Below are positions 47,189 through 58,983 of a stretch of DNA of 64,000 nucleotides, in pieces. Both the position numbers and the translations under genes were made by a program. The notes beneath the pieces are model-generated. The model was given only the letters and a program-made list of their open reading frames with translations. It did no database searches and was not told where the DNA came from. This DNA is from Planctomycetota bacterium (lineage in GTDB: Bacteria > Planctomycetota > B15-G4 > SIAN01), in the NCBI GenBank assembly GCA_009691715.1, contig SIAN01000001.1:183068-247067 (forward strand). Direction: 5' to 3'. Position 1 is the first letter of the stretch; every line of letters starts with the position of its first letter.

Positions 47189-47350
47189 CAGAGTGCCTAA
47201 CAGAATGTCCTCTCGACGCGGCCGGCTGCGAGTGCCGCAGGACTTCGTCGGACTGCATCGACGACCTACGGGGTCGTCTGTTTCGTCCTCCTCGCCCGCG
47301 ACACTCTCGCTCGGACTCGGTCGGACGAGTTCATTCAGTTAGGCACTCTC
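47189..47350. mobile_element. 162-bp foldback (MITE-like) element with 19-bp terminal inverted repeats
   Basis: The left end (47189-47207) and right end (47332-47350) are inverted repeats matching at 17 of 19 positions, with a perfect 12-bp core AGAGTGCCTAAC / GTTAGGCACTCT. The exact centre is a hairpin GACGACC/GGTCGTC (47260-47278), and the two halves show partial inverse similarity elsewhere, so the whole element can fold back. It has no gene. It fills the space between two convergent genes, and its right end overlaps the stop codon of the permease gene. No clear target duplication is seen. Confidence 0.6.
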
Positions 47351-48920
47351 AGCTGCGAAAGATCACCTTCTCCTGGCTGAACCACCAGCTGCACCAGGCG
47401 AGCGCTGCGGCCGCCGTCAGCGCCGTCGAGCCGAAGATGATCGCGATCTCGACCCACGGGAGCTCCGCTCCGCCCGCCGTCAACACGGACCGGAGCCCGA
47501 GCGCGACGTTCAACACCGGCACGCACGCAAAAGTCTTGTTGAGCTCGATGGTCGGGATCATCGACAGCATCGCCGGGATGATGATCAGGAACTGCAGCGG
47601 CATCATCAGCGACTGCGCCTCCTTCTGCGACTTGGCGTAGAGCGACAGCGACAGCATCACTGCCGAAAAGACCGCCGCCATCGGTGCGATGAGCGCGAGG
47701 CAGACCGCGATCTGCCGCAGCGAAAGGTCGAAGTGGAGCAGCGCGCCGAGCTCCTTGCCGGCGAGTCCCGAGCTGAACGTCCACGCCATCGAACCGGTGG
47801 CTGCCAGGCCCGCAATCAAGGCCGAGAGGAAGACCACGGCGAACTTCCCGAGCGCGATCTCACTACGCGCGGCGGGGCTCACCAGGAGCGTCTCGAGCGT
47901 GAGTCGCTCTTTCTCGCCCGCGCCGAGATCGGTCGCCGGATACAGGCCGCCGACAAAACACATCAGGATCAGCAGGTAGGGCAGGATGCCCGCGATCACC
48001 TTCAACACCTGCTTGCTGCGCGCCGCGCAATTCAACGGTTCGACGTCGACCGGCGCGACGAAGGTCGCCGGCAGCTGCTCGCGGGCGAGGCGCGCCTCGG
48101 TCGTGAGCCGGCCACCCGCCACCACCGCCGCCTCGATCCGACGCTGCGCTTCCTGGCTGAGGTCGATGGTCGAGTCGTAGAGGATCTCGATCGCGACCTG
48201 ATCGTCGCGCTCGACGATCTCGGCGTCGAGCGCCCGCGGGACGGTCACGGCGGCGTGGATCCGTCGTTCGGCCACTGCCTGCGCCGCGGCGAGCCGGCGC
48301 TCGTCACCGCGGATCTTCGCGGGCAGCTCGTCAAGCGGTGCCGGAGGATGAGTGGCGGCGCAGTGCTTCGCCTCTTGCGCGGAGACGAAGTCGATGGTCA
48401 CGAGCGGGTTCAGGAGATCGTTCACCTCACGCATCGCACGAGTCGCAGCTGGATCGTCGAGCGCAACTCGCGTCGATTCGTCCTTCAGCATCCCGTCGCC
48501 TGCGGCCTTGAACGCCGTCGCGAGTTCGGCGAAGCGTGGATGTGCGCGGACGCGCGGGTCGACCTGGATCGTGAGCAGCACTTCGGCGGAGCCACTGCCG
48601 AGGTCGGCGGCGATTGCATCGAGTGGCGCGCGGACCGATGGTCCGAGCAGCGCGAGGAACTGATCGACCGCCGACCGCTGGCCCTCGAGGCGGTTGCGCA
48701 GGAATCCGAGCAGCCGATCGCGCTCGTCGGGTTCCGCCTGCACGGTGAGGCGCCGCTCCTGCGTTTTCTTCGCCTCGCTCTGGGTCACGCGCGACATCAG
48801 GGCGATCAGTCCCGGCATCAGCAGCGTTGGCAGGGCGAGCATGAAGAACAGCGTCTTGCGATCGCGGAGCGTGTCGAGCAGTTCCTTCCGGAAGATCGTG
48901 CCGACGCGGTGCAGGTCCAT
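47349..48920 (-). CDS. ABC-2 type (NatB-like) permease
   Basis: A 523-residue integral membrane protein. It begins with a helix around residues 22-43 (TLFFMLALPTLLMPGLIALM), then a large soluble loop of about 240 residues, and five or so helices from about residue 300 to the end, with GEKERLTLETLLVSPAARSE between them. This matches NatB, the permease of sodium or drug efflux ABC systems. The ATPase partner (NatA) is not next to it. GGAGAGG lies upstream of ATG 48920. The stop codon overlaps the foldback element. Confidence 0.85.
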   Translation of the reverse strand: MDLHRVGTIFRKELLDTLRDRKTLFFMLALPTLLMPGLIALMSRVTQSEAKKTQERRLTVQAEPDERDRLLGFLRNRLEGQRSAVDQFLALLGPSVRAPLDAIAADLGSGSAEVLLTIQVDPRVRAHPRFAELATAFKAAGDGMLKDESTRVALDDPAATRAMREVNDLLNPLVTIDFVSAQEAKHCAATHPPAPLDELPAKIRGDERRLAAAQAVAERRIHAAVTVPRALDAEIVERDDQVAIEILYDSTIDLSQEAQRRIEAAVVAGGRLTTEARLAREQLPATFVAPVDVEPLNCAARSKQVLKVIAGILPYLLILMCFVGGLYPATDLGAGEKERLTLETLLVSPAARSEIALGKFAVVFLSALIAGLAATGSMAWTFSSGLAGKELGALLHFDLSLRQIAVCLALIAPMAAVFSAVMLSLSLYAKSQKEAQSLMMPLQFLIIIPAMLSMIPTIELNKTFACVPVLNVALGLRSVLTAGGAELPWVEIAIIFGSTALTAAAALAWCSWWFSQEKVIFRS

Positions 48921-49015
48921 CCGCCTCTCCTCAAGATCGGCGCAAGGTTGCCGACAACCGGCCCGCGAACGAAACGTCCGGGGCCCCGCGGTCGCGCGGG
49001 TGGTGGGGGTCGTCG

Positions 49016-49696
49016 ATGGGCGAGGGCGGATCGAGGTCATCACGCCAGGACGCGCTTGAGCGCTTCCTCGCGAACGAGTTGCGCCTGCCGCTCTCGACGC
49101 TCAGTCGACTCGGCGCGCGCCTCGCAAGCGGCTCCGGCGATGCCGTCTTGGTCGCGGTCGGCCGCGCGCTCGCCCGCGAGAGCGAGCGTCTCGACGTGCT
49201 GGTCACCAACGCGCTCGAGTTCGGCCTGGTCGCGGAACCGCCTGGCAGCGCCGGTGAATTCGTCGTCGCTGAGGTCGTCGAGAAGGCGGTCACGGGCCAG
49301 CGGGCGTGGATCGAGTCACTCGGAGTGCGCGTGCGCGTCCTCGATTCGTCACGCGATTCGATCGTCCGTGGGGATCGCGACACGCTCCTGCAGGGTCTCT
49401 TCGCGCTCTTTTCGGACCTGCTCGAACGGACGCCGCAGAACGCGCTGATCGAGATCCGGATGCGCGACCTGCTCGGCCTCGTACGCGTGGACGTCTTGGC
49501 GTCGCGTACGACCCGCGCAACGCAGGTCGATCGATCGGCCTGGGTCCGCGTCCGTGAACGGCTCCTTGTGGAAGGGGGAGATCTCTGGGACGGTGATCCC
49601 GACGACGGCGGATTCGGGTTCACGTTGCCGCGGGCGCGCGCCGAGGCGCCGCTCGCCGTACGCCGGCAGCACCTCGGGGCAGGCGCCCGCCGCTGA
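49016..49696 (+). CDS. degenerate histidine-kinase-like protein (no phospho-His)
   Basis: The 226-residue protein has the shape of a HisKA helix pair followed by an ATPase-like domain. The usual SHELRTPL becomes NELRLPLSTL (residues 20-29), so the phosphate-accepting His is replaced by Asn. In the ATPase region GDRDTLLQGLFALFSDLLER follows the family pattern but lacks the N-box Asn residues, and the later G-box is only partly kept (DGGFGFTLPR). It is probably not an active kinase and may bind a partner kinase or regulator. It has no membrane helix or sensor domain. Confidence 0.6.
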   Translation: MGEGGSRSSRQDALERFLANELRLPLSTLSRLGARLASGSGDAVLVAVGRALARESERLDVLVTNALEFGLVAEPPGSAGEFVVAEVVEKAVTGQRAWIESLGVRVRVLDSSRDSIVRGDRDTLLQGLFALFSDLLERTPQNALIEIRMRDLLGLVRVDVLASRTTRATQVDRSAWVRVRERLLVEGGDLWDGDPDDGGFGFTLPRARAEAPLAVRRQHLGAGARR

Positions 49697-49775
49697 CGGC
49701 GATTCAAGGGAACGACGCGCGGACGCCGATCGGATCGCCGGCGGCGTGTCCGCCGAGACGAGGACCTTCGTTCCG

Positions 49776-50225
49776 ATGCCATCGAGCACCTCCGCCACGC
49801 TGCGCTGGTTTGCCCTACTTGGGGCGTTCGCGGCCGTCTGCGCGACGGGCGGGATGGTGGTTCCGGCGTACCACACTGCGCTGCGCGATGCGGCGGCGCG
49901 GTCGCTGGCGGCCGACCTTTCGGCGCTGAACGACGCGGTCGAGGATTATCGGCGCGACCACGCCGGCGTCTTCCCCGGCGGCGACGGCGAGAAGATCCGG
50001 GCCGAGTTGCTGGTGCGGCAGCTCACGCTTCCGACTGCCGTGGATGGCGCGATGCACCAGCTCGGGCCGTTTGGACCGTACTTGCGCGCCGGGATCCCGC
50101 CCAATCCGCTCGATCAATCGACGGAGCTGCGCATCGTGATCGATGGCGGCCTTCCGGGACCGGATGGCGCGGGTGGCTGGCTCTACCACGTGCCGACTGG
50201 TCGCTTCCACTCGAACGCCCGCTGA
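49776..50225 (+). CDS. prepilin-like (GspG-type) envelope protein
   Basis: A 149-residue protein with an N-terminal hydrophobic helix (WFALLGAFAAVCATGGMVV), then LNDAVEDYRRDHAGVFPG, which is the typical pseudopilin helix end, and GPYLRAGIPPNPL with a C-terminal GGWLYHVPTGRFHSN. These features are common to planctomycete and type II secretion pseudopilins. The classic prepilin cleavage motif (G-F-T-L-x-E) is absent, so processing by prepilin peptidase is doubtful. No other secretion genes are nearby. Confidence 0.65.
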   Translation: MPSSTSATLRWFALLGAFAAVCATGGMVVPAYHTALRDAAARSLAADLSALNDAVEDYRRDHAGVFPGGDGEKIRAELLVRQLTLPTAVDGAMHQLGPFGPYLRAGIPPNPLDQSTELRIVIDGGLPGPDGAGGWLYHVPTGRFHSNAR

Positions 50226-50234
50226 CCTTCGCCC

Positions 50235-50867
50235 TCACGGATTCGCGGCAGCGATGCGCACCCGCTGCCCGACGATCTCGAGCCTTCCGGCGGCGAACAG
50301 CGCGATCGCCTCGGGGTAGGCGACGCACTCCTGCGCGAAGACGCGGGCCGCGAGGAGCTCCGCCGTGTCCTCGAACGCGACCGGCACCGTTCGTTGGAGG
50401 ATGATCGGCCCGCGGTCATACGCGTCGTTGGCGAAGTGCACGGTGCAACCGGACACCTTCGCGCCCGATTCGAGCACCGCCGCATGCACGTGGTCGCCGT
50501 GCATTCCGGGACCGCCGAAGGCGGGCAAGAGCGCGGGATGGATGTTCATCACGCGCCCGTCGAAACGGGCTGGCACCGACCAGAGGTGGAGGAAGCCGGC
50601 CATCACCGCGAGATCGACGTTGAAGCGATCGAGGAGTTCGCCGATCGCGTGGCCATAGCCGGCGGCATCCGCGAACGACTTGCGGCGGAGTACGACGGTC
50701 GCGATGCCGCTCGCGCGCGCCTTCACGACGCCGGCGACATCGCCGCGCGACGACACGACGCCGGCGATGTCGATCGGCAGCACGCCGGCGCGACTCTGCG
50801 CCAGCAGATTGTCGAACGTCCGGCCGCTGCCAGAGAGCAGCACGGCGACCCGCAATCGGCGGGTCAT
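50235..50867 (-). CDS. purN: phosphoribosylglycinamide formyltransferase
   Basis: PurN transfers formyl from 10-formyl-THF to GAR, step three of purine synthesis. The 210-residue protein begins RLRVAVLLSGSGRTFDNLL and keeps the catalytic Asn/His in NIHPALLPAFGG and Asp in the DRGPIILQRTVPV region. HGDHVHAAVLESG corresponds to the usual GxxVHxAVL. ATG 50867 overlaps the stop of the preceding phosphorylase-like gene (ATGA). Confidence 0.93.
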   Translation of the reverse strand: MTRRLRVAVLLSGSGRTFDNLLAQSRAGVLPIDIAGVVSSRGDVAGVVKARASGIATVVLRRKSFADAAGYGHAIGELLDRFNVDLAVMAGFLHLWSVPARFDGRVMNIHPALLPAFGGPGMHGDHVHAAVLESGAKVSGCTVHFANDAYDRGPIILQRTVPVAFEDTAELLAARVFAQECVAYPEAIALFAAGRLEIVGQRVRIAAANP

Positions 50868-51726
50868 CCGTGGCACTCCGCGCGTGGTGGCAGCGCGGTC
50901 GGTTCGGCAGCCACGGCTTCGAGCAGGTTGGTCAACAGCGCCGCGACCCGCGGCAGGAGCACGGCGGCGGCGGTGGCGAGGCCGCGCGGATCGCCGGTTG
51001 GAGCTTGCAGCGCGCTGTCGAGGACCAGCGCGATGGCCTGGAACCGCAGGCCTTGCTGGCGTGCGGCCACCCATTCGGCGGCGCACCCTTCGACCACGAC
51101 GTCAGCGCCGAGGCGTTTCCACGCGATGAGCTCGGCGTCCGTCGGACCACTCGGTCCGCGACGAGTGGCGGCGACGACCCGCTGCCGCGCAACGTGGCGG
51201 TCGAGCGCCGCGACGCACGCCGCGGAGCCGAGTCCGGTCTCGTATCCCCGCAGTTCCGGGAAGCGCGCGCCGCAGCGCGACAAATCGATCGCTCGAAGCG
51301 GGTCGTCGTCGCTGAGCCGCAGCCAGTCGCCGATGGCGGCGAGTGCAGGCGCCGGCGTGACGCCGGAGATCCCCAGAGCAGAGAGCAGTTGGATCGCCCC
51401 AACCGCTCCGGCCTGACCGCCGATCAAGAGCGGTAGCGCCTCGCACAACGCCGGCGACAAGCGGAGCACGTCGATCGCTGGCTCGCACTCGAGCGCGAGG
51501 AGGTCGATGCCGCCGAGTTGCAGCGGGCGAGCGAGGAGGCGGCCGATTCCGGACTCGAGCGCGATCTCGATCGGGGCGGCGCGGCGCGCTGCGGGCCCCA
51601 GGAACTCGACGCCGAAGCGCGAGACGAGCAGCCAGCGCGGTGGGGCGGGCAGTGCTTTGCGCAGCGCGACCGCCGCCTCCGTGACCAACGTCTCCCGGAA
51701 CGGGGCGAGCGCGAGCGTTGCGCCGT

Positions 51727-51730
<4 letters not shown>
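50864..51730 (-). CDS. purine nucleoside phosphorylase-like protein, probably degenerate
   Basis: A 288-residue protein from GTG 51730, overlapping the kinase stop as GTGA. Its C-terminal half follows the class II PNP/MTA phosphorylase pattern: VVAATRRGPSGPTDAELIAW, then KRLGADVVVEGCAAEWVAAR and QQGLRFQAIALVLDSA. In active enzymes these read SGPxxET, GADxVGM and TNxA, so several catalytic residues have changed. The N-terminal GSGLG phosphate loop is not evident. It is probably inactive or has new specificity. Being between an FHA kinase and purN, it may act in purine sensing; that is a guess. Confidence 0.6.
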
Positions 51731-54507
<2,777 letters not shown>

Positions 54508-54535
54508 GCGCTCAGTGCTCCGATGGGGGCGCAAG

Positions 54536-55258
54536 CTAGCACGGCGCGTCCCCTTGGAAGAGCGCCGAACCGACCCGCACGACGGTCGCTCCTTCCTCGA
54601 TCGCCACCTCGAAGTCCCCTGACATTCCCATCGACAGTCCGACGGCGGCGGCATCGAGGACGCCGCCTTCCAGCAACTGCACGGAGAGCGCTCGCAGGCG
54701 GCGAAAGATGGGGCGCGCCTCCTCTGGATCCGCAACCCACGGCGCGATCGTCATCAGGCCCCGAAGTTCGAGCTCCGGGACCGCCGCGATCGCCCGCGCG
54801 AGCGACTCGGCGCCGTCGGGACGGCAGCCGTGCTTCTGCAGCTCGCCGGCGACGTTCACCTGTAGCCAGACCGGGAGGCGCCGTGACGAGCCCGCCGCGG
54901 CCCGAGCGAGGAGTGGGAGGAGGTCAGTGCGGTCGAGCGCCTGGAACTCGGCGGCGAGCGCCACCGCCTGCTTGACCTTGTTGCTCTGCAATGGGCCGAT
55001 GAGGTGCCAGGCGGCGGCGGCGCGCAGAGCGGGCGGGCGGGCGGCCAGCCGTTGCACGCGGTTTTCGGCGAGCGACTGGATGCCGAGGCCGATCGCCGCC
55101 GCGACGGTTTCGTCGGAGGTTTCTTTGGCGACCGCCACCAATCGGACCGCATCGCGTGACCGCCCACCCCGGGCGGCGGCGGCCGAAATTCGCGCCAGAA
55201 GCCGGCTGTATCGGTCGGCCAGTCCCGCGCTCGAGTCTTGATTCGTCGAGCCATCCAC
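54536..55258 (-). CDS. YggS-family PLP homeostasis protein
   Basis: YggS/PROSC proteins bind pyridoxal phosphate and balance free PLP and amino acid pools. The 240-residue protein has the PLP Lys in VRLVAVAKETSDE, then AENRVQRLAARP, WHLIGPLQSNKVKQAV and the C-terminal phosphate-binding SMGMSGDFEVAIEEGATVVR. It has about 25 extra N-terminal residues. It lies just upstream of the FHA kinase on the same strand, about 28 bases apart. Confidence 0.92.
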   Translation of the reverse strand: MDGSTNQDSSAGLADRYSRLLARISAAAARGGRSRDAVRLVAVAKETSDETVAAAIGLGIQSLAENRVQRLAARPPALRAAAAWHLIGPLQSNKVKQAVALAAEFQALDRTDLLPLLARAAAGSSRRLPVWLQVNVAGELQKHGCRPDGAESLARAIAAVPELELRGLMTIAPWVADPEEARPIFRRLRALSVQLLEGGVLDAAAVGLSMGMSGDFEVAIEEGATVVRVGSALFQGDAPC

Positions 55259-55352
55259 CGGATCATCCTGCGCCTTCCGCGCCTGGCGTTACCCCGCAGG
55301 AGTTCCCCGGGTAATGCGGCGCACCGTTCACCATATGGCTCCGAGGCTCTCC

Positions 55353-56522
55353 ATGTCACTTGCGCGCCCCGCAGCACGACTTCCGATCGCCCTCACCGCG
55401 TTGCTCGCCGCCGGCTGCGCGGCTTCAGCGGAGCCGCGCTCGACCTCGGCCGCTTCGTCGCGCGAAGCGATGACGGCGACCATCGACCGCATGGTGGCGG
55501 CAGGCCGCTTCGGTGGCGAACTCTGGCGCTTGAACCTGTCGGAACGCTTCGGCGGCGAAGTGCACGCTTCGCGCCTCACTGTCGACGGCGACTTGCTGCT
55601 GGTGGAGGACGCCGACCACCGCATGCACGCGATCGACCGGAATGCCGGTGCGCACCGCTGGTTCATCGATCTGCCGGGTCCGACGACGCAGGTCGCCGGT
55701 GGAACGCCCTCGAGCGTCGCGTTCGTCGGCGTCGACGACGCGTGCGCCGTCACCCGCGCGCACGGCTCGCGAATGATGGGGACGCAGCAAGCGCCGCAGA
55801 CCACCGAGCACCTGCGGTTCTTCCCCTCCGGTCGCGCGGTCGCCATCGGCGACTCGCTCTACGTCGGCCGGCTCGCGCCGTTCTCGCTGCAATCGATCGA
55901 CATGCTGAGCGGGCACGACGGTTGGGCGTACCCGACTGCGAGCCCGGTGATGGACTTGGCGGTCTACGGCGACGGGGCGATCGCGCAGATCCTCTGCATC
56001 ACCGAGGATGGCCTGCTGTTCTCGATGGCGCCGCGCAGCGCGAGCCAGAGCGCCTGGTCGCCGAAAGAGAACTGGTACCGACGGCTTCCGGGGACGCGGC
56101 CGGTGACGCCGCTCGCGCTCGGCGGCGAGCACCTCGTATTCGGCACCGAGAACGGTTTCCTCTACGACGTCGACGCGCGCAACGGCGTCGTGCGCTGGAA
56201 GGTTCCGACCGGCATGGACCTTCACGCTCAGGAAGCCACGCTGAGCGCCGACGCCGCCTACGTGCACTCGGACGGCGGAATCGCGGCGTATGCGCTGGCG
56301 AGCGGCAACGAACTCTGGACGCACGCCGGTGCGACGCGGGTGATCACGCAGATCGGCGACCGCGTTTACGCCGAGTTCGCGAACGGCGACATCGCGGTGC
56401 TGGCGGCGGCGAGCGGAAGCCTGCTCTCGAGCTTCGCGTCGGATGGATTGATGCTGCCGACCGTCCACGGCGGCGGCGCACTGCTTGCGTCGGACGGAAC
56501 GAACGTCTTCGCGTTGCAGTGA
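55353..56522 (+). CDS. PQQ/beta-propeller repeat lipoprotein
   Basis: A 389-residue lipoprotein from ATG 55353 (ATG 55335 also possible), with lipobox LLAAGC. The rest is beta-propeller repeats of the PQQ type with short blades: DADHRMHAIDRNAGAHRWFI, ENGFLYDVDARNGVVRWKVP and GGIAAYALASGNELWTHAGA. No metal- or PQQ-ligand set is evident. Proteins like this serve as scaffolds (for example BamB) or binding proteins. It converges on tilS, with a terminator that lies inside the tilS end. Confidence 0.8.
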   Translation: MSLARPAARLPIALTALLAAGCAASAEPRSTSAASSREAMTATIDRMVAAGRFGGELWRLNLSERFGGEVHASRLTVDGDLLLVEDADHRMHAIDRNAGAHRWFIDLPGPTTQVAGGTPSSVAFVGVDDACAVTRAHGSRMMGTQQAPQTTEHLRFFPSGRAVAIGDSLYVGRLAPFSLQSIDMLSGHDGWAYPTASPVMDLAVYGDGAIAQILCITEDGLLFSMAPRSASQSAWSPKENWYRRLPGTRPVTPLALGGEHLVFGTENGFLYDVDARNGVVRWKVPTGMDLHAQEATLSADAAYVHSDGGIAAYALASGNELWTHAGATRVITQIGDRVYAEFANGDIAVLAAASGSLLSSFASDGLMLPTVHGGGALLASDGTNVFALQ

Positions 56523-56537
56523 TCGTCTGACGAGCGT

Positions 56538-57839
56538 TCACGATTCTGATCGATCTGCCGGCCGCTCGGTCTCGACCGAGCGGCCGGTTTCGCGTTCGGC
56601 GAGCGCAGGCAGGTCGCGGACCGTCACGGTGATGGTGGCGACGGCGGGCGGCGGCGGCGCTGGAAACGTGAGTTGCGGCAGCCAGGCCAGGACGCCGTCG
56701 CAGAAGAGCGCCGGCCAGGCACGACGCTCGAACCACGGCAACGCGCTGGCCACCTGTTTCAGGTGATCGCCGGCGGCCAATGACCGGATCACGAGCACGT
56801 GCTTGGCGTCGAAGCGGGCACGGATCGCGGTGTCGCCCGGCTTTGGCCGTCCAGGCTGGTCGGTTGCTTCGCGATCCATCCGGAAGGTGAAGCGTGGCAC
56901 GGTTTCGGGCGTGGCGGGCGCAATCCCGATCCAGCGCCGATCGCGCTCGAGCAGCAGTCCGCCGAGGTGCCACGAGCCGCGTGCTTCCGGTCGGGAGAGC
57001 CAGCGGGAGAGAGCGCGCAGTTCCGCCGCGCGAAGACGCAGCGGCTGCGCGACGCCGACGCGCGCTGCAGCTGCGATCAGGAAGGGTGCGAGGCCGACCG
57101 AGGCGTGTGGGACGACCTCGTCATGGCGCAGCAACCACTGATCGCGACCGGCCGCAGGCAGCGCCTGCGAGATCGTGCGTTGCGCCGCTGCAGCGAGCCG
57201 GGCCAGCACGCGCGTCGCGTGGCCGGCGAAGCGGTCGAGCCGTAAGGCGAGTGGATCGCGCGCGGCGACGAGGGCGGGCAGCAGTCGATGGCGGGTCCGG
57301 TTGCGAGCGAAGTGCAGGTCGCTGTTGCTGGCGTCCTCGCACCAGCCGATGCCGCGCAACCCAAGCTCCTCGCGCAATTCGGCGGGATCGTGACCGAGCA
57401 GCGGACGCCACAGCCAGCGGTCGGCGATCGGACGCAACGGCGCGATGCCCCGCAGCGCCGCGAGTCCGCCGCCACGCAACAGATGCAGCAGTTGCGTCTC
57501 CCGGCGATCGGCGGCGTGATGGCCGGTCGCGATCAGCGGGAGTGAACGACGTTGCGCCAGATCGAGCAGCGCGGCGTAGCGCGCCGACCGGGCCCACGCC
57601 TCGTTGTGCGAGGGCGGCGGCGTGAGTGCGACCACTTCGAGCGGCAGTCGCAGGCGTGCCGCAAGCGCTTCGACGTACGCGAGTTCAATCGATGCAGCGG
57701 CGGGCCGCAGTCCGTGCTGCACGTGCGCCAGGACCAGCGGCCCGACCCTTGCTTCCGCCAGCAGCACGGCGAGCGCCGTCGAGTCGGCACCTGCCGACAC
57801 GGCGACCAGCACGCCGCCCGCGATCGGAGGGGTCAGCAA
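56538..57839 (-). CDS. tilS: tRNA(Ile)-lysidine synthase
   Basis: TilS modifies C34 of the CAU-reading tRNA-Ile to lysidine. From TTG 57839 the protein is 433 residues. The PP-loop reads VSAGADST instead of the usual SGGxDS (residues 15-20), and [26 protein letters not shown] and [12 protein letters not shown] follow the family. The C-terminal 20 residues (near [11 protein letters not shown]) are encoded by the plus-strand terminator hairpin and are unlikely to be conserved. TTG 57839 is close to the PP-loop, but no ATG fits better. Confidence 0.85.
   Translation of the reverse strand: MLTPPIAGGVLVAVSAGADSTALAVLLAEARVGPLVLAHVQHGLRPAAASIELAYVEALAARLRLPLEVVALTPPPSHNEAWARSARYAALLDLAQRRSLPLIATGHHAADRRETQLLHLLRGGGLAALRGIAPLRPIADRWLWRPLLGHDPAELREELGLRGIGWCEDASNSDLHFARNRTRHRLLPALVAARDPLALRLDRFAGHATRVLARLAAAAQRTISQALPAAGRDQWLLRHDEVVPHASVGLAPFLIAAAARVGVAQPLRLRAAELRALSRWLSRPEARGSWHLGGLLLERDRRWIGIAPATPETVPRFTFRMDREATDQPGRPKPGDTAIRARFDAKHVLVIRSLAAGDHLKQVASALPWFERRAWPALFCDGVLAWLPQLTFPAPPPPAVATITVTVRDLPALAERETGRSVETERPADRSES
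56558..56590 (+). terminator. strong terminator of the lipoprotein gene, inside the tilS 3' end
   Basis: CCGGCCGCTCGGT (56558-56570) pairs perfectly with ACCGAGCGGCCGG (56575-56587) around the loop CTCG, followed by TTT. It lies 36 bases after the lipoprotein stop and within the last codons of tilS on the other strand. Confidence 0.75.
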
Positions 57840-57888
57840 CAGCGGTTCTTTCCAGCTGGCGGAGCGCGCCGCCGCGCCAAATTCCCCA

Positions 57889-57910
57889 GGGCGCGGGTAC
57901 GCTCGCGCCC
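57889..57910. promoter_or_regulatory. inverted repeat in the tilS-gapA divergent region
   Basis: GGGCGCG (57889-57895) and CGCGCCC (57904-57910) form a 7-bp stem with an 8-base loop, between the divergent starts of tilS and gapA. It could be an operator or part of the gapA leader. Confidence 0.35.
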
Positions 57911-57968
57911 TTCCCGGCCGAACGTGATTCGCGACCGTTTGCGGCAACGTCTCAGGAGAGGCTTCGAC

Positions 57969-58976
57969 ATGGCGATTCGGATTGGCATCAACGGCTTCGG
58001 ACGGATCGGGCGCAACGTCTTCCGCATCATGTGGTCGCGACCGCAGGACTTCGAGATCGTCGCCATCAACGATTTGACCGACCCGGCGGGGATGGCCCAC
58101 CTCCTCAAGTACGACTCGGTATTCGGCCGCTTCGCCGCCTCCGTGACCGCCGGCCAGGGTGAACTCAAGGTGAACGGCAAGTCGATCCGGGTAGTCGCGG
58201 AGAAGGACCCGGCCAAGCTGCCGTGGAAGGAGCTGAACATCGACTTCGCCGTCGAGTCGACCGGCGTCTTCACCAGCAAGGCCGACTGCCAGAAGCACAT
58301 CGACGCGGGCGCGAAGAAGGTGCTGCTGACGGTGCCGCCCAAGGACGACGTCGATCGGATGGTCGTGATGGGTGTCAACGATGAGGAACTGCTCGCCAGC
58401 GACAAGATCCTGTCGAACGCCTCATGCACGACCAACTGCGTCGGCCCGGTCGCGAAGGTGCTGCACCAGAAGTTCGGCATCGACCACGGCTTCATGACGA
58501 CAATCCACGCCTACACCAACGACCAGCGCGTCTCCGACCTCATCCACAAGGACCTGCGTCGGGCGCGCGCCGCAGCGACCAACATCATCCCGACCACGAC
58601 CGGCGCGGCGCGCGCGGTCGGCAAAGTTCTGCCCGCGCTGAAGGGCAAGCTCGACGGTACGTCGCTGCGAGTGCCCGTGCCGGACGGCTCGATTGTCGAC
58701 CTCGTCGTCGAGTTGAATACCGACACGACCGTCGAGCAGGTCAACGCGGCGTTCAAGGAGGCGGCGGCCGGCCCGATGAAGGGCATCCTCGAGTACACCG
58801 AGGACGAAATCGTCTCGAGCGACATCATCGGCAACAGCCACTCGGCGGTGTTCGACGCCAAGTCCACGATGATGCTCGGCAAGCGGACGGTGAAAGTCTT
58901 CGCCTGGTACGACAACGAGTTCGGCTACTCGACGCGCGTCTGCGACCTGATCAATCTCTCTGCCTCGAAGAAGTGA
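57969..58976 (+). CDS. gapA: glyceraldehyde-3-phosphate dehydrogenase
   Basis: GAPDH oxidises glyceraldehyde-3-phosphate to 1,3-bisphosphoglycerate with NAD. From ATG 57969, with AGGAGAGG upstream, the protein is 335 residues. It has [16 protein letters not shown], the catalytic Cys in SNASCTTNC (about residue 153), and [15 protein letters not shown]. Asp in VAINDLTDP fits NAD preference. The upstream in-frame extension overlaps the tilS region and is not conserved. Next gene is pgk, 7 bases after. Confidence 0.96.
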   Translation: MAIRIGINGFGRIGRNVFRIMWSRPQDFEIVAINDLTDPAGMAHLLKYDSVFGRFAASVTAGQGELKVNGKSIRVVAEKDPAKLPWKELNIDFAVESTGVFTSKADCQKHIDAGAKKVLLTVPPKDDVDRMVVMGVNDEELLASDKILSNASCTTNCVGPVAKVLHQKFGIDHGFMTTIHAYTNDQRVSDLIHKDLRRARAAATNIIPTTTGAARAVGKVLPALKGKLDGTSLRVPVPDGSIVDLVVELNTDTTVEQVNAAFKEAAAGPMKGILEYTEDEIVSSDIIGNSHSAVFDAKSTMMLGKRTVKVFAWYDNEFGYSTRVCDLINLSASKK

Positions 58977-58983
58977 GGCCGGC

